Assembly: GCF_900104155.1 (NCBI RefSeq)
Contig: NZ_FMYB01000012.1
Coordinates: 1-64,000 of the forward strand
Direction: 5' to 3'
DNA: 64,000 bases
DNA from: Butyrivibrio sp. INlla16
Lineage (GTDB): Bacteria; Bacillota; Clostridia; Lachnospirales; Lachnospiraceae
Part shown: piece by piece, positions 1-8,767 of the stretch
Numbering within the stretch: position 1 is the first letter of the stretch
Layout: the number at the start of each line of letters is the position of its first letter
The notes under the pieces: generated by a model
Database searches by the model: none
What the model was told of the DNA's origin: nothing
Seen by the model: the letters and a program-made list of their open reading frames with translations, nothing else
Made by a program: the position numbers and the translations under genes

Positions 1-35
1 ATTGTATTTTTGTGTGTTTTGTTTTTCAAAACATA

Positions 36-69
36 TCTATAGTATAGTTTTTACTTTTTATAAAGTCAA
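36..69 (-). promoter_or_regulatory. Leftward promoter with TCTATAGTA box
   Basis: On the minus strand a -35 TTGACT (64-69) and a -10 TATACT (41-46) are separated by 17 bp. The -10 runs directly into ATAGATA, so the box TCTATAGTA (36-44 on the plus strand) overlaps it. The same geometry recurs at 32948-32981, and a variant occurs at 20661-20689. The driven gene lies left of the window. Confidence 0.55.
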
Positions 70-248
70 TAGTCACTATTTTAAATTTATACTTTTTTTC
101 GTATATTTAATTGCACGTAACAATAATTTATAAACTATTTATTCTGGTGGATATTACACAATATTATCCTATTTTTATCGCTTATTAAATATACAATTCA
201 TATCTATCTTTATTGAAACTTGCCGCAATTCCATAAAACCAAATAGTG

Positions 249-293
249 TCTATAGTATTCTTATTGATTATTTTTGTATCTATAGTATATAAT
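249..293 (+). promoter_or_regulatory. Tandem TCTATAGTA boxes in a rightward promoter-like site
   Basis: Two direct copies of TCTATAGTA start 30 bp apart (249 and 279). The second lies between a possible -35 TTGATT (264-269) and a -10 TATAAT (288-293), 18 bp apart. This reads like an operator inside a promoter. It is the same 9-mer seen upstream of the polysaccharide operons, so shared regulation is inferred. Confidence 0.4.
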
Positions 294-299
294 TATGAT

Positions 300-380
300 A
301 CAAGGACATCAATATGATAGTATCCTTGAATCACTTTTCTTGGCTCCGGCTTCCTGCAACAAGTCGGAGCCGTTAAATTT
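300..380 (+). ncRNA. Candidate small RNA with two hairpins
   Basis: Immediately downstream of the promoter-like site at 264-293 come a weak hairpin (CAAGGA 301-306 with TCCTTG 323-328) and a strong one (GGCTCCGGCTT 342-352 with AAGTCGGAGCC 361-371, one G-U pair) followed by GTTAAATTTTC. The layout fits a short transcript ending at a weak intrinsic terminator. No known RNA family is recognised, and the structure could equally be an unrelated inverted repeat. Confidence 0.22.
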
Positions 381-645
381 TCAAGATATTTACAATCATA
401 TTTATACCGTTTCATGCATCCTTTAATATCTCACATTTGTGTTTATTGTGTTTTCTTGAAGAAACATTTCTATTAAATAATAATTAAAATCTTACCCCAT
501 ATAATTAATCTTTCCTAAAAACAGTTACTATCGTCCGTTTTTTCATTCTGAATGCTACTTTGTACGTCTTACTACGAAAACGTTCTCTCCTTTATATCTT
601 TCGTATAGCTATTGTTTGCGATGATAAAGAAAGGAGATTTCGTTT

Positions 646-873
646 ATGAATTATAACAAAATTAAAGAAATACTCTTTAAACGAGGAAAACTCGGGAAAG
701 CCATTATCCATGCGATGCATACTACAGAAACCTATAAGTATGTAAGAGATGAACTTGATTATCTCCAGCACTCTCGCAATCTCCTACGTGATGAGCTTCT
801 TGCAGCCTATGAGTTTCTGGAAAGATATGATTTGTTTGAGATTTTCCTGGATGATAAGGAAGGTCTGATTTAA
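646..873 (+). CDS. Small hypothetical protein (75 aa)
   Basis: The start is well supported: AAAGGAG lies 8 nt before the ATG, and the gene ends 10 nt before a strong GC-rich hairpin. The product is a charged, probably helical small protein with no signal peptide or membrane segment. Its first third is lysine-rich and basic, the rest is rich in Glu/Asp/Leu/Tyr. I do not recognise a family. It stands alone between a long non-coding stretch and the convergent AAA-ATPase-like gene, so it may belong to the same mobile or accessory class. Reality as a gene rests on the ribosome site and terminator; function is unknown. Confidence 0.6.
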   Translation: MNYNKIKEILFKRGKLGKAIIHAMHTTETYKYVRDELDYLQHSRNLLRDELLAAYEFLERYDLFEIFLDDKEGLI

Positions 874-883
874 AGCAAAAGTA

Positions 884-908
884 GAGCCGGCGCTTGACGC
901 GCCGGCTC
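884..908. terminator. Bidirectional-position hairpin terminator
   Basis: GAGCCGGCGC (884-893) and GCGCCGGCTC (899-908) form a perfect 10-bp stem with a 5-nt loop. It lies between two convergent genes. A T-run follows on the plus strand (920-926), so it most clearly ends the small rightward gene; the leftward side has a weaker T-rich tract. Confidence 0.8.
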
Positions 909-916
909 ATCTCATC

Positions 917-2491
917 TTAGTTTTTTTCAGCCACTTCCCAGCCTATAAGTTTTCGACTTTCAGAATCAAATGATACGCCTATCTTGTATAGCTTTCTGGA
1001 ATCAGCGACAAACGGAAGAGCATAATCCTTTGTATCTATCTGCTTTAATGCTGCCTCAGCAGAATCATCCCTCTTAAATTCAAACAGATATATATAATCA
1101 GATGTTTCAACTTTACAATCTATACGACCGGTATATGTATGCATCTCGCACTGCACAATCTTCCCAAGCAAAGTAAACACCAAATAGATAACCGATTGAA
1201 AATAATGTTCAAATGGATCATCTTTGATAGTGTATGTAATATTTGCGAACAGTGCAGTAAGAAAATCTTTGATATTCTCGAGCTTTCCGCTCTCGATATA
1301 CTCATCTAAAGTAAATATATCCAGTCCATTCCCGGCATTTGCTTTGGGGACATAAGCCGGCATAAGGTTCTCTATAAAACTGTACTTAACTTCTTCATTT
1401 GGAAAGCACAGCGTATATCTTTTCTTTACCTTATCATAATCAGTAATTGTAAGATATCCCGTTTGATATAACAGCGGAACAAGATCTAAAGTGTCACCGG
1501 TATAATCTTTCAGAGCAGCTTCATTTGTATATATAGTATTATTAGTAAATTTTCTAAGATCAAACCCTCTTTCCTTAATCTGATGAATCAAAAAAGTGGG
1601 GGTACCTGTCTCAAACCAATATGCTCCAAAGTCTTTTGCGAACAAAGCAGACAGTACACTATAAGGGTTATAAATTCCTTCTCCTGACAAATGAAAATGA
1701 TATCCGTCATAATTCATTTTCAAAGCATTAAAACACTCTTCTTCAGTTAGTTCCTGATACTTGGCAAGCGTCTCTATCTCAGGCGAAAAAGATTCGCGAA
1801 TCTCTTTGCCTGTAAGCCCACACAGAGCGGCATAATCTCTATCTAAAGATATATCCCGAAGCTGATTTAAGTCACTAAAAATACTAACCTTATGAAATTT
1901 TGATACTCCGGTTATAAAAATGAAGTGTATAGATTCATCAGCTTTTTTAAGGCGGCTAAAAAACCCCTTGAAAACATCCTTTATATGATTTTGAAGTTCC
2001 TTATGATCAAGCGTATCCAGAAGAGGTTTGTCATACTCATCTATAAGAACAACACATCTTCTCCCGGTCTTTTCTACCGCAAGTTCCAGTACCTTTTGAA
2101 ATCGGTCTCCTAATGTACGCTGATTATACTGCGTCCCATACACCTCTTCCCAATCGGAAAGCATTCCATCCAAAACAGTTTCGATAGATGTTTCATTATA
2201 GTTTTCACCATTAAAATCGAAGTAAAAAACAGGATACTCCGCCCATGCATCCTCATTATTTTTTTCAAGTTCCTCTATCTCCAAACCTGTGAAGAGTTCC
2301 TTTTTCCCTTCCCAATAGGCCTTCATAGCAGAAAGCAGCAGGCTTTTTCCGAATCTCCTTGGTCTGCTAAGGAAATAGGGTACATTATTATGCGCCAGCT
2401 TATAAATGTATTTTGTCTTATCTACATATAGGAAATTGTCGGTGCGTAATTTCTCAAACCCCTGTATTCCTACCGGAAGTTTCCTCTCCAT
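917..2491 (-). CDS. AAA-ATPase-like / PD-(D/E)XK nuclease family protein
   Basis: This 524-residue protein matches the two-domain family with an N-terminal AAA-ATPase-like region (PF09820) and a C-terminal PD-(D/E)XK nuclease region (PF08011 type). Visible motifs are the N-terminal signature LPVGIQGFEKLR and VDKT, a Walker A of the form RPRRFGKSLL, a Walker B VVLIDEYDKPL, and near the C-terminus RIDCKVE followed by YLFEFK, giving the D...E-x-K nuclease residues. An upstream ATG at 2512 exists, but GGAGG (2501-2505) sits 9 nt before the ATG at 2491, which decides the start. The family is abundant and mobile-looking in anaerobic Clostridia and Bacteroidia; its biological role is not settled. 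A decayed fragment of the same family lies at 23465-23553. Confidence 0.88.
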   Translation of the reverse strand: MERKLPVGIQGFEKLRTDNFLYVDKTKYIYKLAHNNVPYFLSRPRRFGKSLLLSAMKAYWEGKKELFTGLEIEELEKNNEDAWAEYPVFYFDFNGENYNETSIETVLDGMLSDWEEVYGTQYNQRTLGDRFQKVLELAVEKTGRRCVVLIDEYDKPLLDTLDHKELQNHIKDVFKGFFSRLKKADESIHFIFITGVSKFHKVSIFSDLNQLRDISLDRDYAALCGLTGKEIRESFSPEIETLAKYQELTEEECFNALKMNYDGYHFHLSGEGIYNPYSVLSALFAKDFGAYWFETGTPTFLIHQIKERGFDLRKFTNNTIYTNEAALKDYTGDTLDLVPLLYQTGYLTITDYDKVKKRYTLCFPNEEVKYSFIENLMPAYVPKANAGNGLDIFTLDEYIESGKLENIKDFLTALFANITYTIKDDPFEHYFQSVIYLVFTLLGKIVQCEMHTYTGRIDCKVETSDYIYLFEFKRDDSAEAALKQIDTKDYALPFVADSRKLYKIGVSFDSESRKLIGWEVAEKN

Positions 2492-2605
2492 GGCAGATTT
2501 CCTCCAAAACATTCCTGTTTCTGTTTAATATTGTTAAGTATATAATAATCCTACCATAGCAGAGAATATTTGTTAATCCGACATCACATACATGCCTCTC
2601 CATCA

Positions 2606-4651
2606 TCAAACCACATTTATCTCAAGCTCGAATTTCTTTTCAATCTCGTGAAGATATCTCTCATTTTTGCAGGCAGCTGCCAGAAGAGGCGCGTACGCAT
2701 CTCTTCCGCTGATATTGAACATATAAGGATACTCTGCAAAGTGTTCTTTATACTGCGTTACAAAATCAAGGATACCTCGTTGAATCTCTGCAACACCATT
2801 AGGATCTACATCCCTTTTGCCAAAGCGCAAGGTAATATCCATATCCGCATCATAAATATCTTCGTCGCCCTTCCTCTCATCGCCTTCATAGAATCCCACA
2901 AACTGCGGAGTATCCGATGACAAAAGAAGCTCCCAGAACACATTGTAACCCTTGTCCGGATCATGTTTTTTAAGAAGATCGCGGTTATGGGACTGTGAGT
3001 ACAGGTACGCCACCATGCGACCTGATTGAAGGAACTGCTCAGCAGCGTCAGGCTCTGCATTGTATACAGTATTCGTCCCGGCAACAATACCTCTGACATC
3101 ACATCCCAGATTCCACGCTTCACCTGATAGCCTGTATAAAGCCATGGCACCGCTGCCTGCCCAGCCTATATCAACTGCTGCTGCCCGCGAGCATCCTAAG
3201 AGCTTAGTCTTATAGTAACATCCTGCTGCCCTTACCTGAGAATCATAAACAGCTCTGACCTCATCCCATTTTGATTCGATAAAACTGCGCAAAATAGAGC
3301 TATTCTTATCAGTAAGCTCATCGCCGGCATTAATAGAAGGCGGCAACTCTCCTGCAAGCTCATCAAGTTCCATCGAGCCCAGGATGTCATTAATCGAATA
3401 CCCCTGATTTACTTTATGGAAGACAAATCTTCTGAAGTAGTCATGCCTGTCCATATCATACATAAGCTTGGTCACAGCTTTTCTTGATAAAAATGCATAC
3501 TCAGCATTGTCATCCGGATACAGGAGCTTATAAGCTTTTAATAAAATGTCCCCGTCCCTGGACAGGAATAAAAGCTTATCCAGATTCTCCTTAATATAGT
3601 AGTCATGGATAAATGCGCAGTAGCCAAGAACAAACAGTCCTCCATAAATATAGCCATATTCATACTCCATGGAATAGACATTTCGGCAACTATAAATTTG
3701 GGCATTGACTAACCCTCTGTATGCTGAGCCCACAAGATATGACATATCCTGTGCCCTGTAAAGAAGCTCATTTCTGTTTATAATGGGATAAAGCAGCGTT
3801 TCGATACCTGCCTTATTGGCATTTTTAATATCGCTTATAAGATTATCCCCTACATGGATCATTTTGCCGGAGGAGTACTCTTTTTTTACAAGATAGAAAA
3901 GTTTACCATCGGCCTTACTGATACCATACTCACATGAAATGTATATCTTGTCTGCACCGGTGAAGCCATTTTTTTCAAGAAGAGTCTCTATATGATCATG
4001 AGAAAGATACATATCAGATACTATTATTCTTTTCTTGCCAAGTTTTCCCAGTCTGTTCCATACTTCCAACATGAATGGATTGGCATAGCATAGCGAAAGC
4101 TCACACTCCCATTCAAGCCTCATTCCCTTTTCGCTATCTAGTCCCGTATCAGCTGATAGCCTGTCCCAGATGTCGGAGAATCTGATCTCCATATGCCCGT
4201 TCTTCTTTTTACATTCAAGTCTTGCGTTAAATTCAGCTTCCATACGTATATCACGGAAGTTAAGCATCCCCAGTTTCTCTCCAACAAAACAGAATACATC
4301 CGTGGGTTTTGATAACGATCTGAAAATCAGCGTATCAAATACATCAAAGGATATGACATCATAGCCTTTTAAAACATCAATGACCTGCTCTACTGTCAGA
4401 TGTGGATTTTTTTCCGCATTTTGAGCAGACTCACTGATGCGGACAGGAACTGATTTTTCCTCATAATATTCAGCCTGTACTATGCTCCCAAGAGAATCAA
4501 TATGCAAAACATGGTACCCCAGATTTAGCCAAATCAGATAAAGCCAGGAAATAAGCTTTTTTACTCCTGTTGCTCCATCGTGATAGCTATGATATCTCTG
4601 TTTTATTCCGGGTATTTTATTAACCAATGCCTGGTATATTTTCATCTTCAT
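2606..4651 (-). CDS. HAD-superfamily hydrolase fused to surface-polysaccharide-associated domain
   Basis: The 681-residue product has a HAD phosphatase-like domain at about residues 95-310: motif I SFDVFDTLIF, motif II VSDMYLS, a conserved lysine (SKADGKLF) and motif IV HVGDNLISDI. The second half (about 340-680) carries LLFLSRDGDIL and VDIGWAGSGAMALYRL, a module also found alone in the protein at 29568-30941. Proteins with this architecture occur in capsule and cell-wall glycan clusters, but the substrate is not known. The start at 4651 is chosen because AGGAGA precedes it at good spacing; a longer reading from 4681 has no ribosome site. It lies downstream of an Rpn-type gene and its terminator, so it probably has its own promoter. 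Confidence 0.72.
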   Translation of the reverse strand: MKMKIYQALVNKIPGIKQRYHSYHDGATGVKKLISWLYLIWLNLGYHVLHIDSLGSIVQAEYYEEKSVPVRISESAQNAEKNPHLTVEQVIDVLKGYDVISFDVFDTLIFRSLSKPTDVFCFVGEKLGMLNFRDIRMEAEFNARLECKKKNGHMEIRFSDIWDRLSADTGLDSEKGMRLEWECELSLCYANPFMLEVWNRLGKLGKKRIIVSDMYLSHDHIETLLEKNGFTGADKIYISCEYGISKADGKLFYLVKKEYSSGKMIHVGDNLISDIKNANKAGIETLLYPIINRNELLYRAQDMSYLVGSAYRGLVNAQIYSCRNVYSMEYEYGYIYGGLFVLGYCAFIHDYYIKENLDKLLFLSRDGDILLKAYKLLYPDDNAEYAFLSRKAVTKLMYDMDRHDYFRRFVFHKVNQGYSINDILGSMELDELAGELPPSINAGDELTDKNSSILRSFIESKWDEVRAVYDSQVRAAGCYYKTKLLGCSRAAAVDIGWAGSGAMALYRLSGEAWNLGCDVRGIVAGTNTVYNAEPDAAEQFLQSGRMVAYLYSQSHNRDLLKKHDPDKGYNVFWELLLSSDTPQFVGFYEGDERKGDEDIYDADMDITLRFGKRDVDPNGVAEIQRGILDFVTQYKEHFAEYPYMFNISGRDAYAPLLAAACKNERYLHEIEKKFELEINVV

Positions 4652-4683
4652 GGATATTTCTCCTCTGTTTTTTTGAAGCAATA

Positions 4684-4729
4684 AAAGCTCCTGATATAAA
4701 GTAATTTCATACTTTACATCAGGAGCTTT
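4684..4729 (-). terminator. Intrinsic terminator of the Rpn-type gene
   Basis: Arms 4684-4703 and 4710-4729 form an almost perfect 20-bp stem that begins AAAGCTCCTGA, with T-rich ends on both sides. It lies 50 nt beyond the stop of the leftward gene at 4781. A clearly related but degenerate stem-loop occurs at 20769-20806. Confidence 0.85.
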
Positions 4730-4780
4730 ATTAATTGTTTTAATAGCGCAAATGACACATAAAATAAACTTAATTTCTAA

Positions 4781-5710
4781 TTATTTATTACTGCCATTTT
4801 TATATGCCTGATACTCATTTAGCAGCTTATCAAGCGTCGAAGCATCATCAATAGCTTTGGTAATATCCTCACTTCTCCCACATTCAACAAGCCAGGAATA
4901 TAGTTCATTAACCAGTTGTACTCCTTGCTTTATTCCTTGCTTTACTCCTTGCTTCATACCCTCACCATAGGAGATTTCCTTCTCATTCTTAATATGGAGT
5001 GCTTCATCATATTCAGTAAGTAACATATCTGTAGCCTCCCTTCTATGCTCTCTCAAAAACTCGGCAAGAATGCCTTCTATTATGCATCTGTCTATTGCTG
5101 CATCAATCGCCGCTCTACGTGCTTCCTTAGAATTCGATTCCCTTTTAGATAATTCCTCTCGAACATAAAACACAAGCGTAGCATATTCTCTGAGAGTTTT
5201 ACATTTCTCCATCAGCTTTCGGTTATGTCCGTAATTTATGTTCAGTAGAGTTGCCGTACACTCGATGCAAGGTTCAAGAACCTTTTTCTTACTAAATGCA
5301 TCGCTTAATCTAAGTTCCATACGATCCGGCTCATCTGTCGTACCATTGTAAAAAACAATGAACTGCGGTGTCGGAATCATTACCAGTTTACTACTGTAAA
5401 TGTCATTTTGTTCCTTGAATAGTTTCCTATACAACGCTGCAAAATACAGGAATCCTCTAAATGGCATATTGGGATTAACAGTACTCTGGTGCTCATATAA
5501 GTTAAGCACATCTGTTATCAGAAAGGAAATGTCATTCTTCATCCCCATATAGATGAAATCCTCAACGGTATTTAAATCAATATCATCAGGATTATCATAC
5601 TCCGTTCCGTTAACAGCATTATATAGGTCAAGGAGTTCTTTCTTATCTGAAAACAGTTTTACAAACAGCCTCGACTTATACTCACGATTTACATTTACTT
5701 CATCACTCAA
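4781..5710 (-). CDS. Rpn-family PD-(D/E)XK nuclease / putative transposase
   Basis: This 309-residue protein belongs to the Rpn/YhgA-like family (PF04754 type). It shows the conserved core ISFLITDVLNLYEHQS followed by NPNMPFRGFLYFA; the E-x-Q of LYEHQS stands for the E-x-K of the nuclease fold. The C-terminal part carries a short tandem repeat (KQGVKQGIKQGVQLV), a typical feature of this family. E. coli Rpn proteins are DNA endonucleases that promote RecA-independent recombination; whether this one is active is not visible. It is isolated on its own terminator within the polysaccharide region, suggesting independent insertion. Confidence 0.85.
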   Translation of the reverse strand: MSDEVNVNREYKSRLFVKLFSDKKELLDLYNAVNGTEYDNPDDIDLNTVEDFIYMGMKNDISFLITDVLNLYEHQSTVNPNMPFRGFLYFAALYRKLFKEQNDIYSSKLVMIPTPQFIVFYNGTTDEPDRMELRLSDAFSKKKVLEPCIECTATLLNINYGHNRKLMEKCKTLREYATLVFYVREELSKRESNSKEARRAAIDAAIDRCIIEGILAEFLREHRREATDMLLTEYDEALHIKNEKEISYGEGMKQGVKQGIKQGVQLVNELYSWLVECGRSEDITKAIDDASTLDKLLNEYQAYKNGSNK

Positions 5711-5900
5711 TTTCTTACCTCCATTATATTTTCTAGTATTTATAGTTGCAAGTAACTTATTGTTGGAGACAAGAACAGAATGAATTCAAAAAAATATAAA
5801 ATAGCCACTAAACCTATCGTCGGAAAAATAAATGGAAAAAATGGATGATACATCCGGATGTCTCCGCAAATCTGAAACATGCTAATGTAATATATCATCC

Positions 5901-6281
5901 GATACTCGTTTTGTAAAGTATGAAATTATCAATGTGCAAAACTTGCCAGAACGTTCTCTTTCATATCTGTGCAGGAACTACGACACACTTAATCATAGAG
6001 ACAGCTATCTTAATGCAAAAACCGCATATCAGATCGGGCTCTTAAACTTTACGCTCTTTGAAACCCATCCTGAATTCTATGCTTCGTACAAAATGATGAA
6101 TGAAAAGAGTCATCAAATTTATAGTGACAAGCTCCAACTCCGCGTGCTAGACTTAACTCAGAACGATGTTCGTATCTTCTATCAAAAACAGCTTGATGAA
6201 AAAGATGCTGAAATCGAAGCCCTAAAAAAGCAGATTGAAAATTTTAAAGAACAAACAATAAGTATTTACCTCACCTTGTAA
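5901..6281 (+). pseudogene. Truncated, internally deleted Rpn-family gene remnant
   Basis: The reading frame corresponds to the middle and end of the intact gene at 7828-8721: motifs PERSLSYLCRNYDTL, KTAYQIG, LNFTLFE, EFYASYK and the coiled-coil tail EIEALKKQI. The N-terminal half is missing, and exactly 204 bp are absent relative to the intact copy, between the two ACTCAG words that flank that segment there (8362-8367 and 8566-8571; single copy here at 6156-6161). A 45-bp stretch ending at that word is identical in both copies. Homology starts before the only possible start codon (GTG at 5934), so this is a remnant and not a functional gene. Confidence 0.85.
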
Positions 6282-6291
6282 AAGGTGAGGT
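6268..6291 (+). terminator. Terminator carried with the Rpn remnant
   Basis: ACCTCACCTT (6268-6277) pairs perfectly with AAGGTGAGGT (6282-6291) and is followed by GTTTATT. It is homologous in sequence and position to the terminator at 8736-8767, so the duplicated segment includes the terminator. It overlaps the end of the remnant reading frame. Confidence 0.75.
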
Positions 6292-6307
6292 GTTTATTCC
6301 ACAAACT

Positions 6308-7558
6308 CTACAAATACCTCTCCCTAAATCTCCTCTCTGCAATTCTCCACAACACCGCATTCTTATATCTGCTGATACGCTTATCCATCAACTTCCTGTG
6401 ATGTAATTCGGAATCTATCTTATACAGCCACTCCTGCCCCTTCATAAAATCCAATAGCGCAAGGATGGTATAGTACTCTGAAGCATAATCTCCACAAACA
6501 TGGAATGAGCTTATTCTTGCTTTCCACCACTCCAACATTTCGAAATAATCCATAAGTCCATATTTCTCGTTCACAAACAGAGGATTTCTCATATCATAAT
6601 ATTGAATAATCGGATTCTGCCTATATACTGCCGTTTCATGCCACACCTGGATACCATTTAAGATTATTGGTCGTCCCCCACCATTTTCTAAAAATCGAAG
6701 TCCATACTCCACATCATCGCAATGGATGAAAAAAGGCATGATATCGTTTTTGCTGCAAAACTCATACGGATAACAGCAAAACCACCATCCTCCATAATCA
6801 GCCCCTCCTGAAAAGTTCAATGGAATGCGCGTATCAGGCAATAAATCACTTTCTTCAAAAGTGGCACCATTATCACTAAAATCCTTTTTACTCATATCTT
6901 CCATGAATGCGACATGCTGCAATATACCCCTGTTCCATATCTCTGCAGCTGTATACTGCACTGTAGGATAATCCAGGCAGAACATCCTCCCTGCAACAGA
7001 GCAGTTGTAATATTCAGGTTTCATGTATGTCAAAAGAGCATACAACCGATAAAACGTTTCAGGCAAAAAGTCCGCATCATCATCCATAAAAATCACATGT
7101 GTAAACTCAGCATTAACGGCTCTGATATATTCAAGTCCCTTCTGGAAGCCTCCTGATCCTCCGGTATTCCGATTTGGAATAACCTTAAGAAAGTCGCTAT
7201 CACAATCTTCTAATTCCAAAGCCTTTCCTTCACCGGCCTCATTGTCCACTATAAAAATATATAAATGTCTGAAATAATCTGATTCCCTAGAATCAAAAAA
7301 CTTCATAGTCATAAGTTTTTTAACATTCTTCTCAATTTGCTCATGCCTATGGTAGGTACAAATAATTAGTGCCAAAGTAACCGCTCTTCTTTGCTGTACC
7401 GCAACCGGCGCATATCCACGGTTACCGCAATCATCACTCTCTATCTGCCATTTCGTAATACCGGTATACTTTTCCCATGCATGGACATCAAAAAAATTGA
7501 GGTATGCTTTTATTTCATCATATTTTTTATTTTCACTTACAATATGTTGAGCAAACAT
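6308..7558 (-). CDS. GlfT2-like glycosyltransferase (GT2 family)
   Basis: This 416-residue GT-A transferase shows the GlfT2-type layout: LALIICTYHRHEQI, a nucleotide-sugar region ending NRNTGGSGGF, the metal-binding FMDDDADF, and the catalytic-side HCDDVEYGLR followed by WHE. Mycobacterial GlfT2 is about 637 residues and polymerises galactofuranose; this shorter relative probably adds a galactofuranose or similar sugar to a cell-surface glycan. That substrate is an inference. AGGAG lies 5 nt before the ATG. It is flanked by Rpn-type elements on both sides, so it is split off from the rest of the polysaccharide operon, yet fits it in function. No UDP-galactopyranose mutase gene is in the window. 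Confidence 0.8.
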   Translation of the reverse strand: MFAQHIVSENKKYDEIKAYLNFFDVHAWEKYTGITKWQIESDDCGNRGYAPVAVQQRRAVTLALIICTYHRHEQIEKNVKKLMTMKFFDSRESDYFRHLYIFIVDNEAGEGKALELEDCDSDFLKVIPNRNTGGSGGFQKGLEYIRAVNAEFTHVIFMDDDADFLPETFYRLYALLTYMKPEYYNCSVAGRMFCLDYPTVQYTAAEIWNRGILQHVAFMEDMSKKDFSDNGATFEESDLLPDTRIPLNFSGGADYGGWWFCCYPYEFCSKNDIMPFFIHCDDVEYGLRFLENGGGRPIILNGIQVWHETAVYRQNPIIQYYDMRNPLFVNEKYGLMDYFEMLEWWKARISSFHVCGDYASEYYTILALLDFMKGQEWLYKIDSELHHRKLMDKRISRYKNAVLWRIAERRFRERYL

Positions 7559-7827
7559 AAAAACTCCTGAAATATAACCTCTTCTTTACGGTTTGTTACT
7601 CATATTTTATTCCGTGTATTGCAAAATATATTTAATTGTGATATATTGTCCAAGCATCATCTCGATGCACCCGAAGAACATCTTTCTAACGGTTTATTTC
7701 CATTTCTTTTTGAAACAGGATTTAATCGCATTTTTTTACAGATGCAGTAGCATCTGACCGTATAACAATGCCTTTTCCACATTGTTATTATTCATACTCT
7801 ACAAGCAGAAAGGATTTATTTTACTAC

Positions 7828-8721
7828 ATGGAAAAACGCAATAAAACTAATCAGTTTACCAAAAATAGCGAAGCAGGTATCACCCTGCCTGCTTCCGGCA
7901 CTTTGGAAATCCCGATGACCAACGACTATCTCTTCAGGGCTTTGCTTCAAAGGAATAATCATGTTTTACAGGTTCTCATTCAGGATCTGCTACACCTGCC
8001 ATCTGACTCTGTGGTTTCAGTAACAATTACTAACCCCATAGTCCTCGGAGAAACAATTGATGCAAAAACATTTATCCTGGATATCAATGTCCTTCTTGGT
8101 GATAACGCAAACATAAACCTTGAAATGCAAGTAATAAACGAGCAAAACTGGCCAGAGCGATCACTATCATATCTATGTAGGAACTATGACACTCTTAACC
8201 ACGGCGAAAATTACCTGGATGCCAAAACAGCATATCAGATTGGTATCTTAAACTTCACACTTTTTGAAGAATACCCTGAGTTCTATGCGTCATACAAGTT
8301 GATAAACGAAAAGACTCATCATATTTATAGTGACAAGCTCCAACTCCGCGTGCTAGACTTAACTCAGATAGAGTTAGCAACAGATGAAGACAAAGCCCAT
8401 AACATTGATTACTGGGCGAAACTCTTCAACGCAAAAACATGGGAGGAACTGAATATGTTAGCTTCCGAAAAAGATATACTAAAAGAGGCATCTGAAACAG
8501 TTTATACCCTCACCCAGGAAGAAAAAATCCGACTCCAGTGCCAGGCTCGTGAGGACTACTATCGTACTCAGAACGATGTTCGCATCTTTTACACCAGACA
8601 GCTGGAAGAAAAAGATGCTGAAATTGAGGCCCTCAAGCAACAAAAAGATGCCGAAATCACTCAAAAAGATGCTGAAATCGAAGCCCTGAAAAAACAGATT
8701 GAAGATTTAAAGAACAAATAA
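7828..8721 (+). CDS. Rpn-family PD-(D/E)XK nuclease / putative transposase
   Basis: The 297-residue product matches the PDDEXK-type transposase family (TIGR01784/PF12784). The N-terminal part has MTNDYLFRALL, the nuclease core LDINVLL followed by INLEMQV (D...E-x-Q), then RSLSYLCRNYDTL. The C-terminus is a coiled coil built of repeated KDAEIEAL units. A longer frame from 7768 has no ribosome site; the ATG at 7828 has AGAAAGGA upstream, although at long spacing (about 12 nt). It inserts in the opposite direction into a leftward polysaccharide locus. The intact parent-type copy for the remnant at 5901-6281. Confidence 0.85.
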   Translation: MEKRNKTNQFTKNSEAGITLPASGTLEIPMTNDYLFRALLQRNNHVLQVLIQDLLHLPSDSVVSVTITNPIVLGETIDAKTFILDINVLLGDNANINLEMQVINEQNWPERSLSYLCRNYDTLNHGENYLDAKTAYQIGILNFTLFEEYPEFYASYKLINEKTHHIYSDKLQLRVLDLTQIELATDEDKAHNIDYWAKLFNAKTWEELNMLASEKDILKEASETVYTLTQEEKIRLQCQAREDYYRTQNDVRIFYTRQLEEKDAEIEALKQQKDAEITQKDAEIEALKKQIEDLKNK

Positions 8722-8735
8722 TACTAATTTATCAT

Positions 8736-8767
8736 ACGCCTCGCCTGGAAAAAGGTGAGGCGTTTTT
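8736..8767 (+). terminator. Intrinsic terminator of the Rpn-type gene
   Basis: ACGCCTCGCCT (8736-8746) pairs with AGGTGAGGCGT (8753-8763) with one G-U pair and is followed by TTTT. It also lies at the stop codon of the convergent ion-channel gene and may serve both. Confidence 0.8.

Larger units (their letters stand above)
1..645. other. Non-coding AT-rich left edge with regulatory signals
   Basis: No convincing protein gene is seen before the small ORF at 646. The stretch carries a leftward promoter that would drive a gene outside the window, three copies of the 9-mer TCTATAGTA (36-44, 249-257, 279-287), and two hairpins at 301-328 and 342-371 that could belong to a short RNA. The remaining sequence (380-630) is AT-rich without structure I can name. 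Confidence 0.6.

Noticed and set aside
36..293. TCTATAGTA copies as simple AT-rich chance words
   Set aside because: Chance was considered, but fixed positions relative to three matching promoters argue for a real signal, so it is reported as a finding.
7592..7601. TTTGTTACTC word identical to one end of the 35-bp array units
   Set aside because: The partner word TTCGCAA is not present at the required distance, so it is probably chance.
8600..8710. Tandem repeats that could suggest a CRISPR or satellite
   Set aside because: They are in-frame coding repeats for the coiled-coil KDAEIEAL units of the Rpn-type protein.
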